DNA of 64,000 bases from contig NC_135049.1 of assembly GCF_051014685.1 (NCBI RefSeq), forward strand, positions 32,071,531-32,135,530, written 5' to 3'. The stretch is from Ptiloglossa arizonensis (lineage: Eukaryota; Arthropoda; Insecta; Hymenoptera; Colletidae). Both the position numbers and the translations under genes were made by a program. Under the pieces are notes generated by a model. That model made no database searches, had not been told where the DNA came from, and worked only from the letters and a program-made list of their open reading frames with translations. Positions within the stretch are counted from its first letter, which is position 1. Each line of letters opens with the position of its first letter. This document shows, in pieces, positions 23,991-37,449 of the stretch.

Positions 23991-26900
23991 TAGCAGCCGA
24001 GGATAATCTCGTGGTAGCTAGGCTGCGGTACTCTGCGGTACTGTATGCCGCCATCTTGCTTTATCGATTTCAACCCCTACTCCCGACTTCCTCTCTCGGG
24101 CCGCCGATTCCCTCGAGTTTCTTTTCTTCCTTCTCCCTTGTTCCTTGTCCGCGGCTTCTTTCCATCGTCTGCTTTCCTTTATCAACAACGATCGCTATCG
24201 TTTCCTTGTACAGAGTGTTTTTGAAAGGTTGTTCAAAACTTTGCAGGCTCGTAAAACTCGCTAAACCGAATAACATTTTTTGTTACTCGATGTAGTCTCG
24301 CTGATCAATCCTTTTAGAGTAAATGGTGATTTTCTTTCTCGATAACGCGAGTCGTCTGTCCGTGACTATTCACTGTTCACGGTAGGAAAACGGAGGACCG
24401 CGCGATAGTATAATATCGAGACGGGTTGAAACAATAGTCTTCGATTACCTTCTGTTTCCTTATCGTAGGGGAGATGTATGTTGAAATAGAAAATCGTTCG
24501 AACACGTCTCGTATACGTGGGAGAGACAATTTACCGCGTTTTGAAAAAGTCGGAAAAATTGTCGATACGGACCAATTAGAATCGTTACGAATTACTTTGA
24601 TAAATGTAACGTTAATCCACCGTGCGCCGAGCTTTCGAATCGACGGGCAAGGCATGCACGAAGTAATTAACGCGACGATTCGTTATCCTTCGAAATTCCC
24701 TAGATTTCGCACGCACACGATCTGGCTGGAAAACAATATTTCCTATTAACGCCCAACCGATTTAACGTCAGATTTGACACGCGTCGAAGGAATGTTTCGA
24801 AACGATGGAAATTAACGTCTATACGGTATTTCAATAGGGGACAACGAAATCGATCGATCGAGATTAGATCGACGCGATGATCGAACAAACGTTCGATACG
24901 ACGCGTTTCGTTCCAATTTATGAAATAATTGGCAAGTCGCTATCGATCGGTATAATCTCCCGTAGCTTTCGATCTCTCCGTTCCACGCTCCCGACTGTTT
25001 CGTTTCACGGTAGTTACTTTTGGACGTTTTTCGATCAAACAGTTTGCTCGCTTGTCCACCGTCTTTTGACGAGTCTATCGAAATTTCACTAAAACCTTTT
25101 TCGGTGACAATTAACTGCAAACGAGTACCAACTGCTACGCGGGATGGAAGCAGACGGGTAAGAATTGGGGTTCGTGCCTCACCGAGGGAGTGTTTATTAA
25201 TTAATGAAGCGCGCGATGCATGACTTGAATCGCAAATAACTCGCCACCGACCCTCCGATGGTTACAAGATAGACTGTCACACGACGGGTACGGTGGAACG
25301 TTTCATAAAATACGAAACTTTGTAACCAGCGCGAGAAATGAGAATTCCGAAGACAAGAAATCTTCGGCTCGCGCGGTAGAGTCTATAAATTACCTTGGTA
25401 GATCTTTGAACGAAACGTTCGCTCGACGTTAATCCCTTCGTTTTATCGCGACGGATTTCGTCCATCCACGAGACCGACGTCGGAACGATTGCAACCGCTG
25501 GATGTACTCGAGACGGCGCAGACATTCGTTTTAATTCCGGTTGGAAAATCGGGGGTGGACAGAAGCGGAGGTTCTCGCTCTGTAAATGTAGCATAAATTG
25601 AGCCCGACCGGACTCGGGTTTCCCTCGGGCGTGTAACACGGTAAGCTTCTTATTGTTAGTCCAGCGCGGTCCGGCACGGGTATGGTCGCGGGTTTTCGGT
25701 CGCAGTGGTTTGGGGTTCGAAGCGAAGGGGTTGAAACGTCGTTCCGAGATTAGACAACGGTTATCTACCGCGGTAATTTCACCGATTGGTCGGAGAACAA
25801 AATTACGTCACCTTCGAGTGAATCGAGACAAGACACGATTCCACCTTTGCGGTGAGTCGAGGAAATTTCTGGAATACGATATCTTTCTCTGTTCTTAAAT
25901 CAACGAAACACGTTCGATTCATCACGGTGCCGAATATTCGCGAAAAGCGATATCGAGCACGGCGGGTTTCTTCTTCGCGGTATGGATCTTTGCCCACTGC
26001 TCTCCAAGCGTCATCGACGCGCGTTTCTTGCCAGGACAATCGTCCGTCAGCCGTTCCTTTGTACCTCGCTACGTACGATTGCGAGTAGGGAGTACGAGAA
26101 ATCGGATACACGCGGATCTCGAAACGTTTCATCGAGAAAAGCCGTCTCTATTTGTTCGACCATCCGCGACGAAGATTTCGAAAGCTCTTCCGAAGCGTAC
26201 GCGAGAATGTCGATTCTGGTCCGCGGTTGGATCGGTAACACTTAGAGGCGAACAAATAGAAAACGTGGAAGAGCTGGCATATGCCGAGCTCGACCAAAGG
26301 AGGCACAAGGAATGCCCTGGCGTTCCCTGAAACTCGCAGAATAACGCGTGTCGACGTCAGGGATCGTTAGCAACGGTATGCAGTCGCGATAATAAACAGA
26401 ATCTCCGTCGAAACGGTATTTGGAAGTACTGTCGGCGTTCTCGCCTATAATAACCGGCAGGTAGTCCTAATAAACGTCCACGAAGCATTCTAACGAACGC
26501 GCGCAAATTGGAGTTGCGGTGGTTTTGGGTGCGCGGTGTTCCCCGCTTGTAACCAATTCAATTCGGTCTCCTCGGTTGCGTACATCCGAGGAAGATACCA
26601 CGCTATTCACCGTTACCCCTATCGGTAGGGTTTACAAGCTTGTTCGAAACATTTTTCGATATCTTTCGTCACTTGAGAGTCGTACGGTCGCAAATAAAAC
26701 GGGTGACTCTGATCCAAGGGGTGGTTTTTCAAAAATGAAATGTAACAGCGACGAAAGTACGAGAGATAGTTTTTCGGTCGAACCGACGATCATTTGCGCA
26801 AAGTTTCTCGAGTATCGAAGCCGTTACTCGAGGGCCAAGACGCCCGCTCGTTAATGCTACGGGATCGAGGAACGGTCGGAAAATTCGTGTATACACTTTC

Positions 26901-28924
26901 GCGTGCATACCGGCTATGTTCTGAATATTTGAACAGTAACTAGGGACTGGGAAGAGAGCCGTGCTAGAGCGCGCATCGTTGTCACAGCTGTCGGGCGTAA
27001 TTTCCAGTCTGACGCGAGTTTAACTTGCTAATTCGACAGACGCGTGAGCGCTCCGCCGAAAATGTCGGCCGAAACGATGTTCCCATTATTTCGGCCGATT
27101 CTCGCTCGCCTGTTTAACGAGGAATCTGTAAGCGTTGGTAGGGAGCATCGCGAAGTTTCACGGTGGTCGGAAACTTCTCGTCGAGCGAGATATTTCTACG
27201 CGGAGGAGCAAAGAAATCGAAGGCGAATACGCTTTCGATAACCGCGGTCGTAAAATTCGGTGTTCCAACTAGCGGGCAAAGGATCGCGTTAAAGGCAAAC
27301 ACGTTGCTTAACCATTCCTCTTCTCGGGGAGGAGATAGCGCGAGCGAGGAAGCGAGTATAAGGAGAGGCGAGTTTCCTTTCGCAAAAGTAGGAAATCTCA
27401 TTTAGTCGAATGATCGTGAGAGCGAGTCGTGGGCGTTCGATGTCTCTCGTTTAAGAGCACGCTTTCAACCTATTTCGTCCGATTCTGGCGCGAGTTGGTA
27501 AACTCGAAACGTTCGCGGCGTAACGAGTGGGTCGTTTGTCGGTGCACGGGAACAAAAAGAATTCCAGTTTCCGGGTGAATTCGTGATCGAAGAGAATTTA
27601 CCTCGAATCGACGTTATCCGCGAAATTTATTTAGGTTTTGACCGGTCGATCGTGTCCGTTGATCGGTCATCGTCTCGGCGCCGCGTTCGAGGACGTGTGA
27701 CGTACGTTCGACCCCCTTCGCACAGAAGGGCGAAACACGCTTCAAAGAAGTTATTTTAGGAACAGGAAGGTGGCTGGCCGGCCGCACATCCGCGCGCTCG
27801 ACCACCACCGTTAACGCTTTTCCACCCCCTGGTTTCGACTCCGATACTCGTCCCTCCGGTGTCCCAACGCGAATCTATAATTTACCGCGATGTACGCGCG
27901 AATTCTTTCGCGAGAAATGGAAACGGCGACGACATTTGGCACGCGGGAATTCCCGGCGATGCCCTAAATGGATTCCCATAAAGCGTGGGGCGCGGAGCGA
28001 GGACGTCGGGGCAAATACAAACCGATCGATAGACCACGCCGAAACCGGACCGAAACGCCGATCGATTCTCGTGAATCGTCGATCGGCCGTTTTTCGTTTC
28101 GCTCGTTGTACTCCTGCGTTCCTAGATGCGCGGAAAAAGTCCAAGATCGCAGCTCCGTCGACCTCGAAACCTCCGGTACGAAGGTGCGCTCGCGTTCATC
28201 CAACTGTAACGAACGAAACGGCATCGAGCGAATCGCATCGAACGTTCGACGATCGTCTCTCACGAGCGACCGTATCGAAAACAAGAGAAAGTCGAACGTT
28301 CGCGAAGCGGTTCCAGAAAAACAGAGATTACTCGAGATTTTTCTTTTCCGGACGAATCGTGTACTTTTTCGGTCGAAATTTTGACAAAGAAATACCGCGA
28401 CGATTCGGCGTTAAATTCGGAAGAAGATCGCGCCGGGCGCGAATTCTCTTTGATGTAGAACCGGCGCAAATTGGAACGTTACCGAATGCGACGAATGCAT
28501 TCGTTCGACATCGTTCCCTAACTGTAAACGCACCTTTAACTGTTTTCTGGAGGCGAGTCGCGGCTTCCGCGGTGAAAATAGCGGTTAAACCGCGAGTTCA
28601 AAGGCAAACGCCGCGGCGCAGTGGCGGCGGCGGCGCAGGCTTCGACGAAACTTCTCGCGATTCCCGCGAAACGCATCGCTGCCCGCGCTTAATTAACTTT
28701 AATTACATAATCCGCAGCGGTCGAGAATTACTCTTTCGCCGAGATTAAGAGAACCGAGATTAACCCAGACCGGGAGAGCCTGGCATCTGGCACGTGTCTC
28801 GACCGCATTCCCGTAAATATGTTTGCTCGTTTATGCGCCACCTTCCTCCGACTCTCGTTCTCGCTCTCGCGACGGCAGACTGCTCGCGCGTCCGCTAAGC
28901 CGATTACACGATAGATAGACGGAT

Positions 28925-28959
28925 AGAGAAAGAGAGAAAGAGAGAGAGAGAGAGAGAAA
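28925..28959. repeat. (AG)n microsatellite
   Basis: Imperfect GA/AG dinucleotide run. Confidence 0.9.
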
Positions 28960-30339
28960 GTATCGGCCTTAAGCCGGTCGCACAGGTGCAAACTCTTCGG
29001 AGCTCTCGTTCGTGTCGTTCGATTTTTCGTCGCCGCGATACATTTCATTTCTCGGCCGAGCGACTCGCTTCATAGCCGTTTCGCCTTTCGCGATCTACCT
29101 CAACGATCTCTTCTTCTTACTCGGGCTCTGTTTCCTGCTTCCTCCCGCCGAACGCGATCACTTCGCGAGCCCCGAACCTTCGTTCCAGGCTCGTTCGTCG
29201 CGTTTATTGCGCCGCGATACCGCGCGTACACCACGAATTACGGTATGCGGGAAACGCGTCAGTGTTTGAACAGTTGATCACTGCGCGAGTTCCTTCGCGG
29301 ACAATGTATGTACTCTCGACTTCCAGAAAAACGACCGCGCGGCGTCGTCGCGATACGCGACCGCCTATAGGTTATTCGGATATTTTTATCAGCGCGTAAT
29401 TCTGCAGGAATGCTGCCTCGAAACGGGACTCGTATCGTCTCGAGCGTGATAACGATCCAAGCGTATTATTAGACCCGTAACGTGTTCGTTTTGGTATTTC
29501 CTTGTCGGTTTCCTTGCGGCGCGGATTGATTTTTTTTTTTTTTTTCTTCGCGCCGCAGAAGCCGTCGGTAAAGTTCGCGTGTACGATGCTCGCTGCCTCG
29601 AACCGCATCGCGGTACCAGCAACAAGGTTTCGACGTTCACTCCGATCGAACGAGCAAGGCGGAAAGACACTCGGAACACTCGTCCGTGGAAAAAAAAAAG
29701 TAGCGTTCGATTGCGCGCGCGCGCAGCTCCGTAGCGAATCGCAGGAAACGCGCGATCCGTTTTCAAGCATGATCGAACCGAGGCGCGAGTTTCGAGAGCG
29801 CGCAGCGAACCTCCGTTCGTGCGCGTTGTCCCATCGAAGCGAGTCTTCTTCGACGTTTTTGCGATCCTTAATTAAAACGCTGGTTACGCTTCTTCCGTTG
29901 AATTTCTGTGTTCTACGATTTTTCCGATTCTTACTGTACTTAATTATTCATGATTAGGAACCGTGGTTAGCTTTTCTCTCTTTAAACCGTGGGGCGAGTT
30001 CCAAAAAGATCGAGGATCTTCTTCTCGAGCGAGCGGTGGGCTTTGAAAGGTAAAGAACCACTGGATCGGAACAACGTACGAGTAAAATGCGGAAGATCGC
30101 GAATTGGAGAAACAGTCGGAGGAAGGAGAGAACGATCGTAAACGGAGTTAACGCGACGGTTCAAGGGAGCACTCTGCCCGGCAGGAGGATATCACGAATC
30201 GTCCCGAGATAGCCTGATCATCGGAGGGGTGGTTGGCCGCGATGGAGGGGGTGCGTCGACCGCCAGCGAGGACGAGCGAGGGCGAGAGCCGCCGAGAGGG
30301 AGAGGGAGCGAATAGGTATCGCGCTAGGAGAAGAGGAGA

Positions 30340-31370
30340 GGACCGATAGAGAGAGAGAGAGAGAGAAAGAGAGAGTGGGGGAAGGCGAGCTCGCGCAGGC
30401 GCCAGCCCCGAACTTCCCTCCGGTTGATCAGTCGTGCGTGGCACTTGACACGCGTCGCGTCTTTCCGCTAGTTTCGGGGTGCGTTACGAATCGTGTCCGT
30501 TTCGTTCACCCGCTCCGTTCTCCGCTTGTCTCTCTTCCTGTCGCGCGCGTTTTCGCCCCCTCCCCCTCTCTTTCTCTCTTCTCTCTTCTCTCTCTCTCTC
30601 TTCTCACACATATACGCACACCCGCACACTCTCTCTCGCATTCTCTTTCTCCCTCTTGTCTCATTTTCTCTCTCAGTTTCTCCCTCTCGCTCGCTCGGTG
30701 ACTCGCTCGCTCTCTCTCACTCTCCGTCCCGGATTCTGTGATTCTGTGATTCCGTGATTTGCGGTGTTCGTGCTTCCATCGGGACGACGTCGGTGGCTCG
30801 CCGAAATCGACGATCGCGGGGAAACGAGCGGCGATTACGGGGTACTCGATTCGACGATACCGTCGCAATCGACGGGTGCGTCCGCGCAAACTTTCCCGGG
30901 TACGGGACGTTGGTATTCGAGAGTGCACGGTCTTTGTCTTCGGCGCGAGCACACGTCTCGGGAAAGTGTACGCGGATCGACTCGAATCGTAGAGAACGGA
31001 AACGATTCGCCGATCGTATCTCGGTGATCCAGTGGCAAGCTTCGCGAGCGGGTGCGTCCGCGACAACGTTTCTTTGTGTCGCGCTGGGTGCAGTTACTCT
31101 GTGATATCGTCGATCTCGAGAAGTCCCGGAATCCCGTAGCCGCCAGTCCGGGACCACGTGTACCGTTCGAAGCGACCGAAAGCGTCGGAAGAAGAAAAGC
31201 CCGAGAGTCTGAAATACAGCCGTCCGTCAGTACCCTCGTTTCCCGCTCGCGATTTTCTTCGATTCGCTGGACAACGTTACCACCGTCGCCCTAAACGTCT
31301 CCCCGCTGTCTTCGATTCGATGCGAGTGCCGCTCCTACGAGGGAAACGAGGATCGATATTTACGAGGTAG
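30340..31370 (+). promoter_or_regulatory. Candidate alternative promoter and leader exon
   Basis: A GA tract, then an initiator-like TCAGTCGTG at 30428-30436 (the same word as at the 11-kb candidate start, TCAGTCGTGG), then a long CT-rich leader (30548-30724). A possible donor GTAGGA follows GAG at 31369. This is the layout of a GAGA-type insect promoter. No ATG-led frame is convincing, so it would be an alternative 5' UTR exon. Inference from layout only. Confidence 0.3.
30347..30375. repeat. (GA)n tract at a candidate promoter
   Basis: GAGAG repeats of the kind bound by GAGA factor, ending about 55 nt before a TCAGTCGTG initiator-like motif. Confidence 0.9.
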
Positions 31371-34300
31371 GACGAGTCCTTCCGCGGGTAATTCGGGGTG
31401 CGTTAGACGCGTCCGCAGGATCGATTCGACATCGATGGCTGCGAGAGCGACGTACTCCGTTATCCTTTTCCACGAAACGGTGGAATCTATACCACCCGCT
31501 CGTTTCTCTCTTTACGCGTTTCGATCGTCGATAAATATGCGAGCGACGAGCCATCGAAACTCAACGGACCGTGAAATCGCATCGGTTCTAGTAAAACGAA
31601 GCTAACTTCGAAAGAAAACCATCCTCTTCGCTCGGCGATACCTTTCGATCGGATTTGCCGATTTGCTCGGTAATCGCGAATATTCGCCGACGAGAGCAGC
31701 TCGTTGTACAGCGAGGCAATAATATCGAAAACGCGAGCGCGTAAACGCGACGGTTACGTCACGATCTCGTGCGAGACCGATGCATACTCTCGCAACGAGT
31801 GTGCACACGCGTATACACGTTCGCTAACTCGCGCGTAAAGAGGTTCTTTTGGCAGAGGTTGCGCGGGTGGATTACGCGAAATTTCGGAATTCGGTGTGGA
31901 TACGAACGAGACTTGTCCTTCGTGCGCGTTTTGCGGTTCCGACGCAAATTACTGTCAGGTTTTCTTCTTAGTTGCGATCCCGTTTTTCGCCACCGCCACC
32001 GCCACCGCCGAAATCGTTAAATTTAGTTTCTTCGTAACTGGCGGCTTCGCGACGAGTAGACAATGCGAGCTTGTTAACGCGACGCACTAACGGGACGACG
32101 TTCGCGGCTTGCATTTAAATGTTAATACTCTCTCCTCGGAGGGTGCAACTTAATTGGCAGTTTCGACGGTAGGACTACGTGTTGCGCCGCGAGCGAACGT
32201 CTCGGTAACGACGCGCGAAGAAAAGGTACGGAAAGGGTCGCGTAAATTCACTTCGGAACGCGATTTATAGGCTTGACCGGAATATCGCTGGGTTATGTAA
32301 TGCGAGCGTGTAAACACGACCGATCCAATTACTCTTTGAACGATATAAATCCACGTAGGAGAGTTCTTCGGGTCGAACACGGTACCCCGCTACGACTACC
32401 TGGTGGTAATCGACCTCGTCCGAACCCAGCCTGTCCTCCGTTTATTTTTCTTTTTTTTTTTTACCATCCTAAATTCGCGTTTCCGCCTCGTTTTCGCGCA
32501 CCCTCTCGACGCGCAATTTTCCCCCGTGCTACGCGTTCCTGGAATTCCACCAGCATCGCGACGCAGAAAATTCGAAAACATTTCCAACGATCGATCCTCG
32601 CCCACGGTGAAAACGCGTCGTTTCGTCCCGAAGTTTCGACGCGACGCTGAAAATTTCTCTGGTGAAAATCGGCAAATTTCGCCTCTCGTACACTCGATTT
32701 CTTTCCCGCGCTTCGAATGTTTGTCAACGAATCCCCTCGCGTCGTCTTCGGTTTTCCACCCTCGCGCTGTTGAAACGTCGCGCGATCGAAATGCAACGTT
32801 CCGCGACCAGGGGACTCGTTTTCCTCCTGGTTTTTCCGAAAACGAGTAAGAGGAGACGCAGCAAAGATTCGTCGAGGGCCATTAGGAAGGTGGTAAACAC
32901 TTTGTTTCCGTCCTCGATCGCAATCTACGGCGTCGTCTTTTCCATTTTTCGTCGAAAATTCCCAACGTCGCCGCGCGACGCTGTCACGAGTCCAGGTAGC
33001 CGACGAAAAACCTGCATAATTTACACGAAAAACGACGTTTTCCCGAAGCTGGCCAGGCACCGTCGTAAACCGTTACCCGTGAACAGTGCGCGGTCAGTTC
33101 CCGGAATTCGTTATCCGCGATTCAAAGAATCCGCGAGTGGCTGTCCCGAAAGAAGAAATTCTTTAACGACCGGAGCGGATCGTCGACCCGAACTTTCCCC
33201 GCCGATCGTAATTCATTCTCGTGCGAGCAACTTGCCCCGGCTAATTGGCGATAGAGATAGGTTGTGTCATCGCACGCTACGCCGTACCGTCCGACAAAGC
33301 GTCTACAAGTTCGTCGTCCGTCTCGTTCTCGTTTCTAACGAGATCGTCGACGCACCTTGTTTTATTCGTTTCTCGGTTCGAACGCAGGGGATATCTCGCT
33401 CGATGGCGGCGGTACCCGCAACGGTGGGTCCGCTCGGTGAATACGAGACCGTGCGCCTCGAACGTTCAAAGCGAACGAAACGACAGGAGGGTGTTCGCGT
33501 ACCAAGGACGGGGTAGAAATTTCGTGGGATGTTCTCGCAACGCGACCGCGTTCGAAACGTTACCTGAGCCCGGTTAGTCGCTTGGCCCTGTCCGTTCGCG
33601 CGGAATGCCCCTTTTAACGCGACTCGCTCGGACGCGCTATAACCGAGGAAAACGTGTGGGAGCGAGGCCGGGAACGCGCCTCAAATATGTAATACTAACA
33701 CACATACTTGGCTATCGATTTTCCAGCAACTACCCCCTAGTGCGCCCGTTCGAAGTCGTTCGCTTCTCGCGATGGTAATTCTTCGACGGTTCGAGGCACG
33801 GCGCGTTCTTCGATTTCCCGCGAAGATGTTTCGCTCGTTGCGTAAGAAAGAAGAAAGAAAAACGAGTGCAACGAGGGGAGGGGGAATAATTCCTTTATCG
33901 TTGTGTGTAAAAACAGTGGCTCGAAAACGCGAGTCGTCGAATCGGAAACGCTTACCTCGACAGAGGAGATTCAACAGCGCGCGATGGCTCGGTAGACGGA
34001 TCGATTCGGGGAATTACGTTCGCGAGGGTTTCGGACGGGCGAGTGTCGCGATCGTCGGCGTTCCTTTCACGATGGAACGAAAACGCGCGGAGAACGACGT
34101 TACAAAGTGTATAATAACCATCGGGAGCGCGGGTCCTGCGAAACCGCGTTCCCGCGTTCCCGCGTATTCTCGGTGCATAGCTTCTCGCGGTCGGCCGTTA
34201 GATCTGTCCTCAGTTAATAATGACTCGACCGGTTGATTTAACGGCGTCGTTAGAACGGTCGCCTATACACGAAAGACATAGCACGCGCGGTTCCGAGGTC

Positions 34301-37300
34301 CTTACGACTCCATCGTCCGCGACTATTAGCTTTTGCGGTTGACACGTTCGCTCCGAGTAATTGGCCGTATTAAATTTAATAATCCGACCGCGGCCCCGTA
34401 CTTCACCCGTTTCCGCCTTCCTGCTCCGGTTTTCGTCGACCGAGTTCGATCGTGCTCGTTTATTCTCCGTCTTTCCAACAACGGGGATTAATCGAGGCAG
34501 AAGATGTAAACGAAAGAGCACTCGACACGGGACAGGGAGGTAGGGGGAGTCCATTGCGCTCGATATTCCACGCCGAGCTAACGAGAACGTTCTTTCTTTG
34601 GTTCGAGACGTTGAACGAACCCCGCGGTTAGATACACGCGTTTACGCGGGGTACTTTGCCGGTAGAATTCGGCGCGGCAGCCACTTTGAGCGATAGCTCG
34701 GACTTAACGGTCCGTGACGTTGGAACGAGGCTCGATCCGCGCCGTCGCGCATGAGCTCGTGTCGTTTGTGGATTACACGCCGATGTAGGTGCGTACCGCG
34801 CGACGGGGTTCCTGGCACGGGTCATTTCCGTACTTCTCGTTCCTTTCTTTCCCCGTTTGGTTTCTTCGCGGTAAACGCGATTTTCCTCGCTGGGAACCGC
34901 GCGAGGGAGGACCCGGCTGCGTCGGTACGAAAACGTAATTACCGAGGATCGAGGAACCGGTCTACTCCGTTCGGCGAGCTCGGAAGAAATTTCCTTATTT
35001 TCATTAACGTTGTCTCCGCTCGGACGCGCCGGTAACCGTATACAACGCGGTTTTACTCGGGAGATTAAAAATTTCATTTCTCGCCGGGCCGCGGCGCGAG
35101 ATTCGACGGAATTGTCCACGAAATACTCCGACGCAAAATTATCCCGGGCGTACTATATTTCTAACGTCGAGCCGTAAATCCATTCTACCTCCCCCGTCGC
35201 TCTGATCTACCGTTGCCTTTTCCGCGCGAAAGATTACGCGCCGGGGAAAAACGAATTAATGAAAAATGTTCCGCGAGAGAAAGGCCGCGTCCGCGCCCCG
35301 TAGAGATCTTTTTTTCGACGGGATATTTCGAAACAACGAGCACCGTCGTTACCGCCACGGAGAGATTCGCGGACCCGGGTTTGCTCCATTAAACGAACGC
35401 CGCGGGTATTAAACTTCCGCGGTCCCTGTGTCGAATTCGACTCGACGTTTCGTTCCCCGAGTTTACGACCCTCCCTACCTATTACGGAGATCTCGGCCGT
35501 ATTTCCCTAGAATATTGCGCTTGTACGTATGTTTGCGGAGACATCGTAGCCAGACGCGTAGACACTGCGCGTTGCAAAGTACTTAAACAATGATGAAACG
35601 TCATCTCGTGTACCGATATTGTATCGAGTTGTTCGATTGTTTAGCTACCGCGAAAAGGTGAAAAACCTCGTAGTTTTCGTGATCGAATTTGCCTTTGATT
35701 CGAGGCGTACTTACGCACGCGTCCGTTGCTCGGTAGCAGCGCGGTCTCGATCGCGTATCGAGACCTTACTCGCCTTTAATCTCGTCCCAACCACCTGTGA
35801 AAACGAGACCGACTCGAATTCGCGGAAGGTGGCAATCGATACGCGGTGGTTCGCGTGTTACCGCGGTCATCGTACATCGATAACGAACGAGGCCGAGAAT
35901 CCAACGGCGAGCGAATACGTCGCGTATCTTTCGATTCACCGTCTCATCCGCGCAACACGACCGGAACGGTCCAATTGATTTTTGCTAATTCGAGCGCCGC
36001 GGTAAAGAACGAAGGACAAGTCGAGGAAGGTCGTACGATGTCTCCGTATCGTTTCCTTTTGCCCTTTAATCTCGATCGATACGCGCGACATTCGAGTCCG
36101 ATCCACGATACCGAGGGTGCGAGCGGCGATTTCGGTAAACGTAAAACGTCGCCGATGGAGGTTAACGAGATAATTTCACGAGTTTGGCATCGATTCGTAT
36201 TCCACGATCGGGGAACAATAATAAACCGGCAGATAGCGGTCCCGTTCCCGTGGGATTCGTGCAAGAGGAATATAAATCCTGGTTCGATCGCACCGGTGCC
36301 GGCTATATTAATACATTAATTTCCCCCGTTCTCTGCACACAGACGGTAGATCCGTATTAAGATAATTCGAGGCAAAGCATGCGCGCGGGATTCGAACTAA
36401 CGATACGGGAGCCCCGATATCTGGCTGCGCGCGCATCCCCGTTCGCTACGGGTCGTTCGACCTACGGAGAGTCTACTTCGCTTCGGTCGTTCCTCGAAAA
36501 CCTGTTAAAGTACGCTGTACTCGATTTTCTTCGCACCGCGATTACAATCGATACCTCGGATCGAATCCGAAAACCGTAGATCGTCCTTGCGAGAATTGTT
36601 TTCTATTCGACGCGCAAGATACGTACGCACTCTGGTGTTACAATAATTGTTTCGATGGTAAAACGTAACGAACACTTTGGCCGTACTTTCGCGATCGTAG
36701 CGCACCGTCAAAGGGCAAATACTCCACGAAGGGAAGGAAACGGTTCCGGTCGAGTTTTTCAACGATCGCTGTTCGTCACGCGTAGTCGATTTCTCCGCGT
36801 AATCCGAGCGGCGCTTAATTTAATCGCGAGCGACGCGCGAATCGAGGAACCTTTGGGCGGCATTCACGGAATCCGAGTAACGTCTGGTGGCTCGGGACAG
36901 CCACCTTTATCGATCCATCGTTGTGCTTGCAGCGCACCGATTTCGGAACCCCGCGCGACCAAGGCCGACCCGTGAAAAAACCGGGAAACACTTGGACTCC
37001 AGGGAGGGAGAGCACCACTGTGCCCGCTACCTCCGCGAAATTGAAGAGGGTCGTTTGATTTATGGCGGAAGCGTTCTCCAGGATATCCCTCTTTCTTTCT
37101 CGTTCTACGCTCGAATTTCGTAAAGTTGCTCCCTGGCGCGCCCTCGCCAATTACTCACCCCCTACCCCCGAGCGTGTTCTCGAAAACGCATCGACCACCT
37201 TCGTCTTCTACTCGCGCACCCTTTTATCTCGTCACGATCGATCCGCGATCTCTCGCGACCGTCCGGATCGCGACTTATCGGTGACTTCTCGGTGCGTGTT

Positions 37301-37412
37301 TTCGCGAACAGCTGTTCCCTCTAAAAATAGGCGAACGGTGTTCGTGTTTCGGTGCACGCGAGCTTTCATCGATCCCGCGTGGAAAATATCCGTTGGAAAT
37401 TTCGTTTCCCCC
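31371..37412. other. Unassigned stretch, presumed intronic
   Basis: No recognisable exon. A (CCACCG)n run lies near 31990-32010 and a T-rich run near 32450. Minus-strand donor-like words occur at 33955 and 33562 but lack good partner acceptors. Frames such as 32662-33516 are compositional. Confidence 0.3.
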
Positions 37413-37449
37413 TCTGACCGATGGATCGAACTTTCTGTTTCAGGTACGT
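37413..37449 (+). promoter_or_regulatory. Candidate recursive splice site (zero-length exon)
   Basis: A branch-like CTGAC with its A at 37417, a pyrimidine tract CTTTCTGTTTCAG ending at 37443, and an immediate donor GTACGT from 37444. Juxtaposed acceptor and donor are the signature of ratchet points known from long insect introns. Orientation agrees with the candidate exons at 11440 and 21132. It could instead be an ordinary acceptor whose exon begins GTACG. Confidence 0.4.

Larger units (their letters stand above)
21178..30150. other. Unassigned stretch, presumed intronic
   Basis: Apart from the GGTA satellite and a GA run nothing gene-like stands out. The frames are CpG-driven. A TATA-like GGTATAAATG at 23710-23719 is followed directly by the satellite and no gene. 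Homeodomain-type ATTAATTA clusters occur near 21350-21700 and 25190-25215 and could mark enhancers, though such words are common. Confidence 0.3.

Noticed and set aside
23629..24073. Tyr/Leu/Pro/Thr repeat proteins on the minus strand
   Set aside because: They are direct translations of the GGTA satellite, not a gene.
27936..28748. 270-codon plus-strand frame (and 32662-33516, 284 codons)
   Set aside because: Same compositional signature; no splice sites or family features.
36370..36450. tRNA-like T-loop (GTTCGAATCCCG on the minus strand)
   Set aside because: The T stem does not pair, and no anticodon or D arm can be fitted.
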